Positions 35,090 to 48,735 of a DNA stretch of 64,000 nucleotides are shown here, one piece after another; the first letter of the stretch is position 1, and each line of letters opens with the position of its first letter. Origin of the DNA: Legionella saoudiensis (lineage in GTDB: Bacteria; Pseudomonadota; Gammaproteobacteria; Legionellales; Legionellaceae). The position numbers and the translations under genes were made by a program. The stretch lies in NCBI RefSeq assembly GCF_001465875.1, contig NZ_LN901323.1, forward strand, positions 374,501-438,500, in the 5' to 3' direction. The notes below the pieces were generated by a model. It saw nothing but the letters and a program-made list of their open reading frames with translations. It was not told where the DNA came from and did no database searches.

Positions 35090-35932
35090 ATGGAGCTTAT
35101 TGAAGAACATTATTGCTTTGGTGGCGTACAGCGTGTTTACGCTCACCAATCGGTGGCAACTCAATGCAGCATGCGTTTCGGCCTTTTTTTACCGCCACAA
35201 GCTCAACAGCAGAATGTTCCGGTTCTTTATTGGCTTTCAGGATTAACCTGTAACGAGCAAAATTTTATTACTAAAGCAGGGGCCCAACGAGTAGCTGCAG
35301 AATTAGGATTAGCGTTGGTGGTGCCTGATACGAGCCCACGTGGAGTTGCGATACCTGGAGACAACGACAGTTATGATTTTGGTGTTGGTGCAGGCTTTTA
35401 CGTCGATGCTACCCAAATGCCCTGGGCAAAACATTATCGCATGGCCACCTACATTCAAGAAGAATTACCCGCGCTTTTAACCGCACAAGCCCCTTTGGAT
35501 GCACAAGCCTGCGGTATTTTCGGACATTCGATGGGAGGGCATGGCGCCTTAACTTTAGCATTAAAAAATCCGCAACAATATCGCTCTGTTTCTGCTTTTG
35601 CTCCGATTTGCGCACCAAGCCAGTGTTCTTGGGGGCAGAAGGCGTTAACGGGGTATGTGGGGGCTGATAGAGCGCGGTGGAGTGAATATGATGCCTGTGA
35701 GTTAATTCGCTCTCGCGGATGGCCGCATCAAGATATTTTAGTGGATCAGGGAAGTGCAGATAATTTTTTGCGCGAACAGCTAAAGCCGGAATTATTGCAA
35801 GCGGCATGTGCACAAGCGGGAGTGGCGCTTAATCTGCGTTTACAACAGGGTTATGATCATAGTTATTATTTTATTGCCAGTTTTATTGAAGATCATTTAC
35901 GTTTTCATGCGAGTCGCCTACATAAACAGTAG
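35090..35932 (+). CDS. fghA: S-formylglutathione hydrolase
   Basis: A 280-residue serine esterase of the alpha/beta-hydrolase fold that splits S-formylglutathione to formate and glutathione, the second step after the upstream dehydrogenase. The triad is visible: Ser147 in GHSMGG, Asp224 in GSADNF and His257 in YDHSYY. WLSGLTCNEQNF (residues 49-60) is the family signature around the oxyanion hole. Length is normal. AGGAG precedes the ATG. Its stop codon lies inside the terminator hairpin. The frmB symbol is equally usual for this enzyme. Confidence 0.96.
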   Translation: MELIEEHYCFGGVQRVYAHQSVATQCSMRFGLFLPPQAQQQNVPVLYWLSGLTCNEQNFITKAGAQRVAAELGLALVVPDTSPRGVAIPGDNDSYDFGVGAGFYVDATQMPWAKHYRMATYIQEELPALLTAQAPLDAQACGIFGHSMGGHGALTLALKNPQQYRSVSAFAPICAPSQCSWGQKALTGYVGADRARWSEYDACELIRSRGWPHQDILVDQGSADNFLREQLKPELLQAACAQAGVALNLRLQQGYDHSYYFIASFIEDHLRFHASRLHKQ

Positions 35933-35954
35933 CTTGGTTGCACGCAACCAAGCT
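35931..35954. terminator. Hairpin overlapping the fghA stop codon
   Basis: Perfect 11-bp inverted repeat AGCTTGGTTGC-AC-GCAACCAAGCT between two convergent genes. It shares the GGTTGC/GCAACC core with the hairpins at 24701 and 28600. No long T-run is present on the plus strand. Confidence 0.65.
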
Positions 35955-35963
35955 TCGTCTAGG

Positions 35964-36479
35964 TTAAAATTTTTGATAAAGTCCTACTAATTCGGCAGTG
36001 CCAAGTACATGGCCGGTTATCGTTTGTAGAACTATATCGCGCGTAGCGCCTTCCCCCAACTCGAGTTCTTTATCAATGGCATACAATTTAAAAACATAAC
36101 GGTGGGCTCCTAATTGCGGGCAGGGGCCTCGGTACCCTTTTCCGCCCCAACTATTTTGTCCATTTACCGCACCCTCTGGCGTTGGGGCGGCAGCGCCTAG
36201 CTCAGTTACATTTGGTGGAATATTAAACATGAGCCAATGGGTCCATGTGCCACTAGGAGCATCAGGATCTTCTACGACAAGTACAAATGATTGGGTTTTC
36301 GCAGGCGCATTGTGCCACGTTAAGGGGGGAGACTGATCGACTCCGCCACAAGTGAATTCTGTTGGAATCATCGAATTTGGTTTAAATGCAGAGCTTTCCA
36401 GGGTGAACTTATTATCTGCAAAACTTTTGTAGTTAAACATCCAAATTAACAAGAACAAAATTAGAGAATATTTTTTCAT
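35964..36479 (-). CDS. YbhB/YbcL-type PEBP protein, exported
   Basis: A 171-residue phosphatidylethanolamine-binding-protein (Raf kinase inhibitor-like) family member. It has a cleavable signal peptide (MKKYSLILFLLIWMFNYKSFA) and so should be periplasmic. Family motifs: CGGVDQSPPLTW, VEDPDAPSGTWTHWL and GYRGPCPQLGAHRYVF. The last of these includes the conserved ligand-pocket Pro and His. The bacterial role is not established. It is convergent with the formaldehyde operon and transcribed alone. Confidence 0.93.
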   Translation of the reverse strand: MKKYSLILFLLIWMFNYKSFADNKFTLESSAFKPNSMIPTEFTCGGVDQSPPLTWHNAPAKTQSFVLVVEDPDAPSGTWTHWLMFNIPPNVTELGAAAPTPEGAVNGQNSWGGKGYRGPCPQLGAHRYVFKLYAIDKELELGEGATRDIVLQTITGHVLGTAELVGLYQKF

Positions 36480-36630
36480 TTATGACTACTCCATTTAACT
36501 GCATGAATTTAAGCAAAAAATATGAAAAAAACAGCTCATATATCTCGATTCAACTCCTACATTGTAGCACTGAAATTATATTTCGCTGGAATTCCTGAGA
36601 AAAATGATCAAAAACCCACTGGCGATAGCC

Positions 36631-36636
36631 TATAAT
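36631..36636 (+). promoter_or_regulatory. -10 element of the EAL-HDOD gene
   Basis: Perfect TATAAT; the predicted start of transcription near 36643 leaves a leader of about 25 bases before the coding start. The -35 region is poor, so activation by a regulator is possible. Confidence 0.5.
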
Positions 36637-36668
36637 AAGGGCATGTAGTACAAAAGGCGCGCGATGAA

Positions 36669-37895
36669 TTGAACTCTCAGCTACCTACATTACTGGCAAG
36701 ACAAGGAATCTATACGCGAGAAGGTTCGGTTTATGCTTATGAATTATTGTATCGTAACCCCGGGCTTGCTAATGTGAATCTAGGTAACGGTGAATTGGGG
36801 GATAAAGCCACCTCCTTGGTTATTACTCAATTATTTGCCAGTATGGACATTGATACCATTATTGGTGACAAATTAGCCTATATTAATTTTACCCATAGCC
36901 ATCTCATCCAGAAAGTACCTACTTTATTGCCCAAAGAGCGCATCGTTATTGAGGTATTAGAATCGGTAATCGTTGATAAGCCCTTAATTGACAGTTTAAG
37001 CTCGCTGCGTGAGCAGGGCTATTGCATCGCTCTGGATGATTTTATTCCCAGTGAAAAGAACTCCATTCTCATTGATTTGGCAAATATTATTAAAATTGAT
37101 GTACTTAATTTAAATAAACGACAAATTGCTGCGCAATTACGGCGATTAAAACATTTTAAAGGCAAGCTATTAGCAGAAAAAATTGAAAGCCATAACCAAT
37201 ATAAAGATTGTATTGAGTTAGGTTTTGATTATTTTCAAGGCTTTTTTCTTAATAAACCACGTCCACTAAAGGGACAACAGATAACTGAAAACAAGGCGCA
37301 TTTGATTAGGGTATTAGCAGAACTTAATAATGAGGATATTCCTTTAGAACGAGTTGAAGAGTTTATTTTACACATTCCTAAATTAAGTTATCGCCTGTTA
37401 CGTTTGGCGAATTCTGCCGCAGCCTATAATGGCCGGAAAATTGATTCATTAATCGATGCGCTTAAACGTTTAGGGTTAAATCAGGTTCGCAATTGGCTGC
37501 GGCTATTTCTATTGGCAAATCAGAATGATTTAATGTCCGATCTAGTCGAGCGAACTTTAATTCGCGCTAAAATGTGTGAATGTTTAGCGAAATTATCTTC
37601 GGAGTATGTTGATCCCCACCAGGCATTTACTATGGGCATCTTTTCTTCTTTGGATGCGTTTCTTAACGAACCAATGACATCCATTTTAAGCAAAATTCAA
37701 TTAAGTGAGGTCCTAAATGATGCTCTGCTCCATCAGCGTGGGCAACTGGGAAAAATCCTAAAGGATACGATTAATTATGAAGAGGGTAATTTTAACAAAT
37801 TAGAAAACTCAGCATACGGGACTAAAAATTTAATCAATGCATACTTAGAGAGTATTGAATATGCGCGCGCCATTATGCGTCTTACCAATCAGTGA
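36669..37895 (+). CDS. EAL-HDOD domain signalling protein (YuxH type)
   Basis: A 408-residue two-domain protein. Residues about 10-200 are an EAL (cyclic-di-GMP phosphodiesterase) domain: AYELLYRN replaces the EALLR motif, with INFTHS, IEVLES, ALDDF, IKID and FDYFQGFFL following. Residues about 205-400 are an HDOD domain (HIPKLSYRLLRLANSAA). Many EAL-HDOD proteins are regulatory rather than catalytic; several metal-binding positions are kept here, so activity is open. The frame starts with TTG at 36669. An ATG at 36664 with the better-placed AAGG site reads only ATG-AAT-TGA in another frame. This suggests a one-base deletion at the original start (ATGAAATTG) or a start-stop leader with re-initiation. 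Confidence 0.88.
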   Translation: MNSQLPTLLARQGIYTREGSVYAYELLYRNPGLANVNLGNGELGDKATSLVITQLFASMDIDTIIGDKLAYINFTHSHLIQKVPTLLPKERIVIEVLESVIVDKPLIDSLSSLREQGYCIALDDFIPSEKNSILIDLANIIKIDVLNLNKRQIAAQLRRLKHFKGKLLAEKIESHNQYKDCIELGFDYFQGFFLNKPRPLKGQQITENKAHLIRVLAELNNEDIPLERVEEFILHIPKLSYRLLRLANSAAAYNGRKIDSLIDALKRLGLNQVRNWLRLFLLANQNDLMSDLVERTLIRAKMCECLAKLSSEYVDPHQAFTMGIFSSLDAFLNEPMTSILSKIQLSEVLNDALLHQRGQLGKILKDTINYEEGNFNKLENSAYGTKNLINAYLESIEYARAIMRLTNQ

Positions 37896-37973
37896 CGCAT
37901 CACGCTCTGTATTAAATGCAGGCACAGTGATATGCTATAAGCAATCATTTCAACCCTAGTTTAAGTTAGCTTC

Positions 37974-38906
37974 ATGGAAACTGAAAAGAAACTCGCTGCA
38001 ATTTATGTGGTAAAACCAGAATTTCGTACAGAACTTTGCCATGAACTGGGCGAAATCTCTCAGGTAGTTGCAGATTTAGTTTTTTCTCCCCATAAGAAAG
38101 TTGACGTTTGTTTTGCTCAGGATATTTGGTTGGAGCCCCAAATTGTTAACTTTCAATCAATCTCTGAAGCGGTAAAAATTCTTCGTCAAGCAGGAAAATA
38201 TTGGTATCTGCATCCTATTGAAAATGTCAGACGCTCCCGTTTAATTGAAGAACAGTTACGCCAGTACTCACCATTAATGCAACATTTTCCACTGCGTGAA
38301 GATATCCCTCCCTTGGGGGCTTTTAGCCTTTTAGACAAAAATACCTTAGTTTTTAGTGCCAAACGCTTAAAAAAATGGCCGCAGGGCAATTGTTATTTTA
38401 TTGAAGATAAAATTAATCCACCCAATCGCGCCTATCTAAAATTATGGGAAGCATTAACCTTACTCGATGATTATCCAAAACCTGGAGACACTGCTTTGGA
38501 TTTGGGCGCATCGCCAGGAGGGTGGACTTACGTAATGCATTCTTTGGGAGCTCAGGTAACTGCAGTGGATAAGGCACCTTTAGCGGCGCAAATTGCAAGC
38601 TTACCGGGTATAACCTGTATGCAGCAAAGTGCATTTGCCATTGAGCCTGCAAATCTTAATGAATGTTTTGACTGGGTGCTCTCGGATATTGCTTGCTACC
38701 CAGATCGGGCGTACGCTCTCATTACGAAATGGATTGCTTCGAAAAAAGCAAAACAAATGATTTTCACCATTAAATTACAGGGCCAAATTGATTTATCCGT
38801 CATTAAACAATTTCAAGCAATTCCCAACTCCTATACTACGAATATGTTTTATAACAAACATGAGGTTACCTTTTTTTATCCCTTTTCTCGTGATCTTTCT
38901 GTATGA
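37974..38906 (+). CDS. FtsJ-like SAM-dependent methyltransferase
   Basis: A 310-residue protein with a C-terminal Rossmann methyltransferase domain of the RrmJ/FtsJ type. LDLGASPGGWT (176-185) is the SAM-binding motif. The K-D-K-E catalytic tetrad of 2'-O-ribose methyltransferases is visible: Lys156, Asp238, Lys267 and Glu297. The N-terminal 110 residues (IYVVKPEFRTELCHELG) resemble the N-terminal part of RlmM, which methylates C2498 of 23S rRNA. However, the protein is shorter than RlmM, so the RNA target is uncertain. It follows the EAL-HDOD gene by 78 bases and may be co-transcribed. Confidence 0.85.
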   Translation: METEKKLAAIYVVKPEFRTELCHELGEISQVVADLVFSPHKKVDVCFAQDIWLEPQIVNFQSISEAVKILRQAGKYWYLHPIENVRRSRLIEEQLRQYSPLMQHFPLREDIPPLGAFSLLDKNTLVFSAKRLKKWPQGNCYFIEDKINPPNRAYLKLWEALTLLDDYPKPGDTALDLGASPGGWTYVMHSLGAQVTAVDKAPLAAQIASLPGITCMQQSAFAIEPANLNECFDWVLSDIACYPDRAYALITKWIASKKAKQMIFTIKLQGQIDLSVIKQFQAIPNSYTTNMFYNKHEVTFFYPFSRDLSV

Positions 38907-39141
38907 AGATGTAATTAAGGTGATAGACTAGAATAGGAATAAATAATTCGGCTGTTTTCTGAGTCCATAGCGAATAGATGTCTTTTATACCTATCCTTTT
39001 GATTGTACATAATTTACGTCAAGAGGCTGGCCGAAGAAACATCACCTAGTCCTTTGTCTTCTTTATAAGATTAGGTTTTATTTTGAACAAAATGAGACTA
39101 TAATGCCTACCTGTCTATAAAGTGGCAAGGAAAGGGTAATT

Positions 39142-42039
39142 ATGATCGCTTTGGCTAAAATTGAGAAAATACAAGTACTATTACAACAATATACTCGAGA
39201 AAATAGCGACCCAGACTCGCCTTCACTCATTCAAGAACTGCAAAAGTGGTTAGATTCTACGCAAAATCATGTCGATCATACGATAATTGAAGCACAATTG
39301 GCCTCCATCCTCATACATAACTACTTAAAACCTAGTGATAGCCAGGCAGCCCTGGCATTTAAAATAGCATTACCCTCTATTTTTCAAAAACACGAATTAA
39401 AGAAAATCTTAAAAAGTGTTGCGCTTTCTCAAACGGAGAAAGACCTTTTTAGCGAATTATACTTACAAAATGTAGTCGATATGACGCCTACCCCTCGTAT
39501 CACGGGAGCTGTAAATTTCTTTGCTTCAGATAACCATCGTGACGCGCAAGGAGTAATTCTGAGAACTACTCCTTCTCGAGATTTAATTAAGATAATCTCA
39601 ACCGACAAAGCTTTCTATACCCATATTTTAGAAATTTTGTTCGAACGGCAAGATAAAGATGCCTTACGCTTTCAAGCCCAGACATTAAAGAGCTGGTTTC
39701 AGCAGTTGGGCAACGAAGAAAATATTTTAGCTCATCATTCATCAGCCGAAAGGGAGCAATGGATAAATAGAATAAAAAATTGTTTAAGTTGGCCTGAAAC
39801 AAGCTTGATCTCCAAAGTACATTGCATTCGGGCTCTTCAATGCTTTGGGGATGTATCCGCAGAAATAAAGAATGATTTTTTGGATACTATGAAAAAAATC
39901 AAGACCTTACCCCTAGTTCAATTAGATGAAGATGATGCTGTAAGATTTAACTTGCGTTTAAAAGATGTATATGAGCGACGAAAAGATGTGTGGGAGGAGG
40001 CGCTTACTTTTGCTCCTGATTCTCCCGAACTAGTCTTAGAGCAAATTGAGGCGAATAACGAATTTGAAACGATGGGACAAAAATATATTGACTTAATGTT
40101 CGTGGCTGCAAAGTTGAATGAACAACAATTAAATAGAGCCCTTGTTTTATGTTTAACCCATGCTGCAATCGAGAGGCATACTCCGAATCCTGCAAGTGAT
40201 GCATTTTTCACCTTGGTAAGGACGCATAAGAGGCATTTTCCAGAAGCTCTACGGCAACGTTTCCTTAATACGATTAAGGATACTCATTTAAGCACAGAAA
40301 ATGAGCGGGTCACTGATCGCCATTCTTTTAATGCATTGATTTTACTTACTTCTAACAATTCAATCTTGTTAAATACGCTTACTGAGATAATATTTTCACG
40401 AATGAGACATCCAGATCCGAAGGTGCGAGCCAGCGTTTATTGCCTTGATGAGCTTGCTTTATTCGTATCAGGCCTATCGGAAATACCAGAAGAGTTAATT
40501 ACTAATCTAATACAGGCAATGGCCGAACAAACGCCTGCTGATAGCGTGAAAAGCGCTTTAAAATCGGCCGTCGGAAAGTTATCCGTTATGCAATTAGCAA
40601 AATATATACAGAGGTATTTCCCTGCTCTATCCAGTGATAATAAAGATGAAAAAATCAAGGCGATTAATATCATTGCGGAGTTAGCTGCGCCCCTATCTCC
40701 CTGCCCGGATGACATTATTTTAAAATTGATTACGCTAAGCAACAATTTAGATAGTGAGGTGTCTTTCGCAGCCCTTACTGCATTAAAGTCTTTAAAACCA
40801 CACCTCTTACTACTTAAAAAGGGCCTGATTAACGAGATGCTAGAGTCTGGTTATGATGATTATCGATTTACTGCGCTTATTGAATTGGCTCCTTTAATAT
40901 CTACCACCGACTTTACGGACGACCTAATTCCCAATTTAATGAACGCAGAGGTATATCATGAAGGCGATGATAAATTAAAGGTAAAAGCATTATCTTTATT
41001 GATTCCCAAATTTAGTGAGTCGCAGCTAGACGCTTATGTGGCGCTTTGTTTGCAAGAGCCGCAAAATATGAAATGGCTAAGCATCATTCCTGCTCATATG
41101 TTCAACGGCCAATTAGATGCATTTATAAAAACACATCAAGAGCTTCTTAAAAATGCTGATGTGGAGGTCAGTGAGCAGGCTTTTGGGGACTTGTTAATGA
41201 TTTTTTCTACAGTTCCGCTCCGCTCGCCAGGAAGAGTTCTGATTGATTGTATAAAGATGTTAAAGGATGAAGATTTTATTTATGAGGTAGAAGAAGTAAT
41301 CCCACAAGTGATGCATTTAGTTGCAGATGAATATGTGAACGAGGTTTATGAATTATTCATCGAGATAATAACTAGCAATGTAGGTTCCAGTGACTTGATG
41401 AATGCCGCCTTAAACGGGCTGGCCAAGTTAGTTCCCAGACTAAGTCAAGAGCAAATTACGATGATGAAGATGCATCTAATTGAGAAATTGGATGAGCGCA
41501 ATCCTAATGTATTTGCTGTTCTAACTAGAATAGCCTGTTTTCATGATGAAGAATTAAGCTCATTGATAATCGTATTGGCCGAGAGAGTAGATGTGTCGAC
41601 TACCAAATATCTGCGCAACATTGCTCATTTAATAACCAAAGATTGCCTTGATGAGGTTTTAACGTCTCAGTTTAGAGATGCTGAGGATACTAATTACAAA
41701 GTATGCCGGGAAGCCTGTTTAACTCTATTTGCGATAGCTCCTTATGCTACAGACGATGGAGTCCAACAGATAATTTCTTGTTTCATTCAAATTTTAGCGG
41801 ATGAAGAGCATGCATTACTTCACATTTCAGGTGACCACCCTGGTTATGACATTGCGATAAATGGCCTTATTAGGTTCGCGGATGCGATAAAGCAAACAGA
41901 ACTGGAGAAGATTCACAATTTGCCGGAAACAAATTTCAGTATAATTGTCCTGAAGTATATCTTAAAGGCATATACTGAGTTCCCGGAAAATTTGTGCGCC
42001 CAACGTACAGAAGGAGCATCGGTAAGCATATCAGCATGA
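39142..42039 (+). CDS. HEAT-like helical repeat protein, candidate effector
   Basis: A 965-residue protein made of short helical pairs from about residue 330 on, with HEAT/ARM-like spacing (for example LDSEVSFAALTALKSLKP, YDDYRFTALIELAPLIS, LKVKALSLLIPKFSESQ, LMNAALNGLAKLVPRLSQ). HEAT-like solenoids usually bind other proteins. No catalytic motif, signal peptide or membrane segment is seen. Size, lone transcription and the solenoid fold fit the other effector-like genes here, but there is no direct evidence of secretion. AAGGA and AGGG stand before the ATG, and a perfect TATAAT lies at 39099. Confidence 0.7.
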   Translation: MIALAKIEKIQVLLQQYTRENSDPDSPSLIQELQKWLDSTQNHVDHTIIEAQLASILIHNYLKPSDSQAALAFKIALPSIFQKHELKKILKSVALSQTEKDLFSELYLQNVVDMTPTPRITGAVNFFASDNHRDAQGVILRTTPSRDLIKIISTDKAFYTHILEILFERQDKDALRFQAQTLKSWFQQLGNEENILAHHSSAEREQWINRIKNCLSWPETSLISKVHCIRALQCFGDVSAEIKNDFLDTMKKIKTLPLVQLDEDDAVRFNLRLKDVYERRKDVWEEALTFAPDSPELVLEQIEANNEFETMGQKYIDLMFVAAKLNEQQLNRALVLCLTHAAIERHTPNPASDAFFTLVRTHKRHFPEALRQRFLNTIKDTHLSTENERVTDRHSFNALILLTSNNSILLNTLTEIIFSRMRHPDPKVRASVYCLDELALFVSGLSEIPEELITNLIQAMAEQTPADSVKSALKSAVGKLSVMQLAKYIQRYFPALSSDNKDEKIKAINIIAELAAPLSPCPDDIILKLITLSNNLDSEVSFAALTALKSLKPHLLLLKKGLINEMLESGYDDYRFTALIELAPLISTTDFTDDLIPNLMNAEVYHEGDDKLKVKALSLLIPKFSESQLDAYVALCLQEPQNMKWLSIIPAHMFNGQLDAFIKTHQELLKNADVEVSEQAFGDLLMIFSTVPLRSPGRVLIDCIKMLKDEDFIYEVEEVIPQVMHLVADEYVNEVYELFIEIITSNVGSSDLMNAALNGLAKLVPRLSQEQITMMKMHLIEKLDERNPNVFAVLTRIACFHDEELSSLIIVLAERVDVSTTKYLRNIAHLITKDCLDEVLTSQFRDAEDTNYKVCREACLTLFAIAPYATDDGVQQIISCFIQILADEEHALLHISGDHPGYDIAINGLIRFADAIKQTELEKIHNLPETNFSIIVLKYILKAYTEFPENLCAQRTEGASVSISA

Positions 42040-42184
42040 TTTGATCACCCATATAAAACTGTACTTTGGCACAGCGCGCATCAAGGTGGTGTAATACCTT
42101 TGGGTGGTTGGGATTTTTAAACCGGCACTCAATTATAGGTGAGAAATAATTTACCAATAAAATTGATTAAAACCGCCATGATCA

Positions 42185-42213
42185 TTGATCATTTAACTTG
42201 GTTGTTTTATAAT
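42185..42213 (+). promoter_or_regulatory. Promoter of the atp operon
   Basis: TTGATC (42185-42190), 17 bases, then a perfect TATAAT (42208-42213), about 27 bases before the atpI start. This is the best sigma-70 promoter in the window and fits constitutive high expression. Confidence 0.8.
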
Positions 42214-42239
42214 CCGCGCGGTGAAACTTAGGTGAATAT

Positions 42240-43464
<1,225 letters not shown>

Positions 43465-43493
43465 TCGATTTTTATTTTCATCATCCATTTTAA

Positions 43494-43781
<288 letters not shown>

Positions 43782-43793
43782 TAACAAATGATT

Positions 43794-43811
43794 AGGGCGC
43801 TTAAGCGCCCT
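43794..43811 (+). other. Hairpin between atpE and atpF
   Basis: AGGGCGC-TTAA-GCGCCCT, a perfect 7-bp stem 13 bases after atpE. It lacks a T-run and sits inside the operon. It could protect or partly terminate the atpE message, raising c-subunit output relative to downstream genes. Confidence 0.6.
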
Positions 43812-43834
43812 GATTGTTGCAGGAGATAATTACG

Positions 43835-44305
43835 GTGGATATTAACTTAACATTAATAGTACAAATGCTGGTATTCGCAGCTTTTGTTTTATTTACCATG
43901 AAACTGGTTTGGCCTCCATTAGCGAAAGCATTGGAAGAAAGACAAGATAAAATTGCTGATGGTCTATCTGCCGCTGAGCGTGGTCGTAAAGAACTTGAAT
44001 TAGCTCAACATCGTGTTAAAGACGAATTAAAGCAAGCTAAAGTTCAATCAGCTGACATCATTGAAAAAGCAAACAAGCGCGCTGCTCAAATCATTGAAGA
44101 AGCAAAAGAAGCTGCAAAGCACGAAGCGCAAATGCAATTTAAGCAGGCGCAAGAGCAATTAATGCAGCAAGTAAACCATGCTAAAGAAGAACTGCGCAAG
44201 CAGGTTGCTACCTTAGCTGTTACTGGCGCTGAGAAGATTTTAATGCGTGAAGTAGACGCGAAAGCGAATGCTGCACTGTTAGATAACTTGATAGAAGAGA
44301 TTTAA
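43835..44305 (+). CDS. atpF: ATP synthase Fo subunit b
   Basis: A 156-residue peripheral-stalk subunit, the usual length. One N-terminal membrane helix ([20 protein letters not shown]) is followed by a long charged helix that dimerises and binds delta. The GTG at 43835 is chosen because AGGAG lies nine bases upstream and the product then has the standard length; an upstream TTG would place that site inside the gene. Confidence 0.96.
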   Translation: MDINLTLIVQMLVFAAFVLFTMKLVWPPLAKALEERQDKIADGLSAAERGRKELELAQHRVKDELKQAKVQSADIIEKANKRAAQIIEEAKEAAKHEAQMQFKQAQEQLMQQVNHAKEELRKQVATLAVTGAEKILMREVDAKANAALLDNLIEEI

Positions 44306-44306
44306 A

Positions 44307-44849
44307 ATGTCTGATAGCACCACTATTGCCAGACCTTATGCCAAAGCTATTTTTGAATCAGCGTTAGCAGAGAATCAATTAGCCGGGTGGTCAGCACATT
44401 TGACAACGCTTGCCCAGGCTGTAATGCATCCTGAAGCAGCCCAGTTTATTGAAAATCCTGCGTCAACAGTTGCTCAACAAATCGAGTTGCTGCAAGGCAT
44501 CGTCAATGCTGGGTCGAAGAAGAGCGAATCAATAAATAATTTGATTGCTTTGCTGGCTACAAATAAACGTTTAATGCTGTTGCCTGAGATTTGTGCTCAT
44601 TACGAAGCTCTTCGTGCAGAGCAAGAAAAAACTCTGGATGTGGATGTAAGCAGTTTCTCAGACTTATCTGCGGCACAAAAAGAGCGATTAGTAGAATCTT
44701 TAAGTAAGCGCTTACAGCGTAAAGTCACATTAAAAATCAGTATTGATCCTACCCTGCTTGGCGGAGCTGTTATTCGAGCAGGCGATTTAGTTATCGATGG
44801 TTCAGTTCGGGGCAAGCTGAGAAAGCTTCATACCAACTTAGCCGCTTAA
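44307..44849 (+). CDS. atpH: ATP synthase F1 subunit delta
   Basis: A 180-residue subunit that fixes the peripheral stalk to the top of F1. Typical start ([15 protein letters not shown]) and C-terminal [21 protein letters not shown]. Begins one base after the atpF stop, so translation is coupled. Confidence 0.97.
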   Translation: MSDSTTIARPYAKAIFESALAENQLAGWSAHLTTLAQAVMHPEAAQFIENPASTVAQQIELLQGIVNAGSKKSESINNLIALLATNKRLMLLPEICAHYEALRAEQEKTLDVDVSSFSDLSAAQKERLVESLSKRLQRKVTLKISIDPTLLGGAVIRAGDLVIDGSVRGKLRKLHTNLAA

Positions 44850-44866
44850 ATTAGAGGATAATTTTC

Positions 44867-46420
44867 ATGTCAGAACAAGTAGCATTAAATCCTTCTGAAA
44901 TCAGTGAATTAATCAGAAAGAAAATAGAACAGTTCAATGTAGTATCTGAAGCAAACGATGAAGGTACCGTTGTAAGCTTTAAAGACAACGTTGCTACAAT
45001 CCATGGTCTTAAAGACGTAATGGCTGGGGAAATGATTGAATTTCCAGGCGGAGTTTATGGTCTTGCATTAAACCTAGAGCGCGATGCAGTGGGTGCGGTA
45101 ATCCTTGGTGATGCTTCATCTTTAGCTGAAGGCCAAAAAGTTAAATGTACTGGCCGTATTCTTGAAGTACCAGTTGGTAACGCACTTTTAGGTCGCGTAG
45201 TTGATGCATTAGGTAACCCAATTGATGGTAAAGGCCCAATTGAAGCAACTGCTATGGCGCCAATTGAGAAAGTAGCTCCTGGAGTTATTGCTCGTAAATC
45301 AGTAGACCAACCAGTACAAACCGGATTAATCGCGATTGATGCTATGGTTCCAGTTGGTCGTGGACAGCGTGAGCTGATCATTGGTGACCGTCAAACTGGT
45401 AAAACAGCAATTGCTATTGACGCCATTATTAACCAAAAAGGCACTGGCGTTAAGTGCGTATACGTAGCTGTAGGCCAGAAAGCTTCTTCAGTTGCTGCCA
45501 TTGTACGTAAGTTAGAAGAGCACGGTGCATTAGAGCATACTATTGTTGTCGTTGCTGGCGCTTCCGATACTGCAGCATTACAGTTTATTGCTCCTTACGC
45601 AGGATGCACCATGGGTGAATACTTCATGGAGCGTGGCGAAGATGCATTAATCGTTTATGATGATTTAACCAAGCAAGCTTGGGCATACCGTCAAATTTCC
45701 TTGTTATTACGTAGACCGCCAGGTCGTGAAGCGTACCCAGGGGATATTTTCTACTTACACTCACGTCTCTTAGAAAGAGCTGCGCGTATTAATGCGGATG
45801 AAGTAGAAAAATTAACTAAAGGCGAAGTAAAAGGTAAGACTGGTTCATTAACTGCATTACCAATTATTGAAACGCAAGCGGGTGACGTATCTGCATTCGT
45901 ACCTACAAACGTAATTTCGATCACTGATGGTCAGATCTTCCTGGATGTTGACTTATTCAACTCTGGTGTTCGACCTGCAATTAACTCAGGTTTATCAGTA
46001 TCGCGTGTGGGTGGTGCGGCACAAACTAAGATTATGAAAAAGCTTGGTGGTGGTACTCGTTTAGCATTAGCTCAGTTCCGTGAGTTAGAAGCCTTCTCTC
46101 AGTTTGCTTCTGATCTTGACGATGCAACCCGTAAGCAATTAGAGCGCGGTCAACGTATTACTGAACTTATGAAGCAAAAACAATACGCTCCTTATTCTGT
46201 ATCAGATATGGGTGTTGCCTTGTTTGTTGTTGAAAAAGGTTATTTAGATGATGTTCCATTAAATGAAATTTCATCATTCTTAGGTTCTTTACATGACTAC
46301 ATGCGTACTACTCATGCTGCATTGATGCAATCAATCAATGAAGCAGGTGCTTATGATAATGATATTGAAGCACAATTGAAGAAAGCTGTTGAAGACTTTA
46401 AACGTACAGCTAGTTGGTAG
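44867..46420 (+). CDS. atpA: ATP synthase F1 subunit alpha
   Basis: A 517-residue non-catalytic nucleotide-binding subunit of the F1 hexamer. P-loop GDRQTGKT at residues 173-180; [15 protein letters not shown] and the subunit signature [13 protein letters not shown] are present. The N-terminal helix ([15 protein letters not shown]) binds delta. Full length, with AGAGG before the ATG. Confidence 0.98.
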   Translation: MSEQVALNPSEISELIRKKIEQFNVVSEANDEGTVVSFKDNVATIHGLKDVMAGEMIEFPGGVYGLALNLERDAVGAVILGDASSLAEGQKVKCTGRILEVPVGNALLGRVVDALGNPIDGKGPIEATAMAPIEKVAPGVIARKSVDQPVQTGLIAIDAMVPVGRGQRELIIGDRQTGKTAIAIDAIINQKGTGVKCVYVAVGQKASSVAAIVRKLEEHGALEHTIVVVAGASDTAALQFIAPYAGCTMGEYFMERGEDALIVYDDLTKQAWAYRQISLLLRRPPGREAYPGDIFYLHSRLLERAARINADEVEKLTKGEVKGKTGSLTALPIIETQAGDVSAFVPTNVISITDGQIFLDVDLFNSGVRPAINSGLSVSRVGGAAQTKIMKKLGGGTRLALAQFRELEAFSQFASDLDDATRKQLERGQRITELMKQKQYAPYSVSDMGVALFVVEKGYLDDVPLNEISSFLGSLHDYMRTTHAALMQSINEAGAYDNDIEAQLKKAVEDFKRTASW

Positions 46421-46442
46421 TCAATTTAAGGCGAGATAAGAT

Positions 46443-48724
<2,282 letters not shown>

Positions 48725-48735
48725 GGCAAGATGAT

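Noticed and set aside
35409-35813. 134-codon antisense frame over fghA
   Set aside because: fghA is a clear enzyme gene with a full catalytic triad; the antisense frame has no start site.
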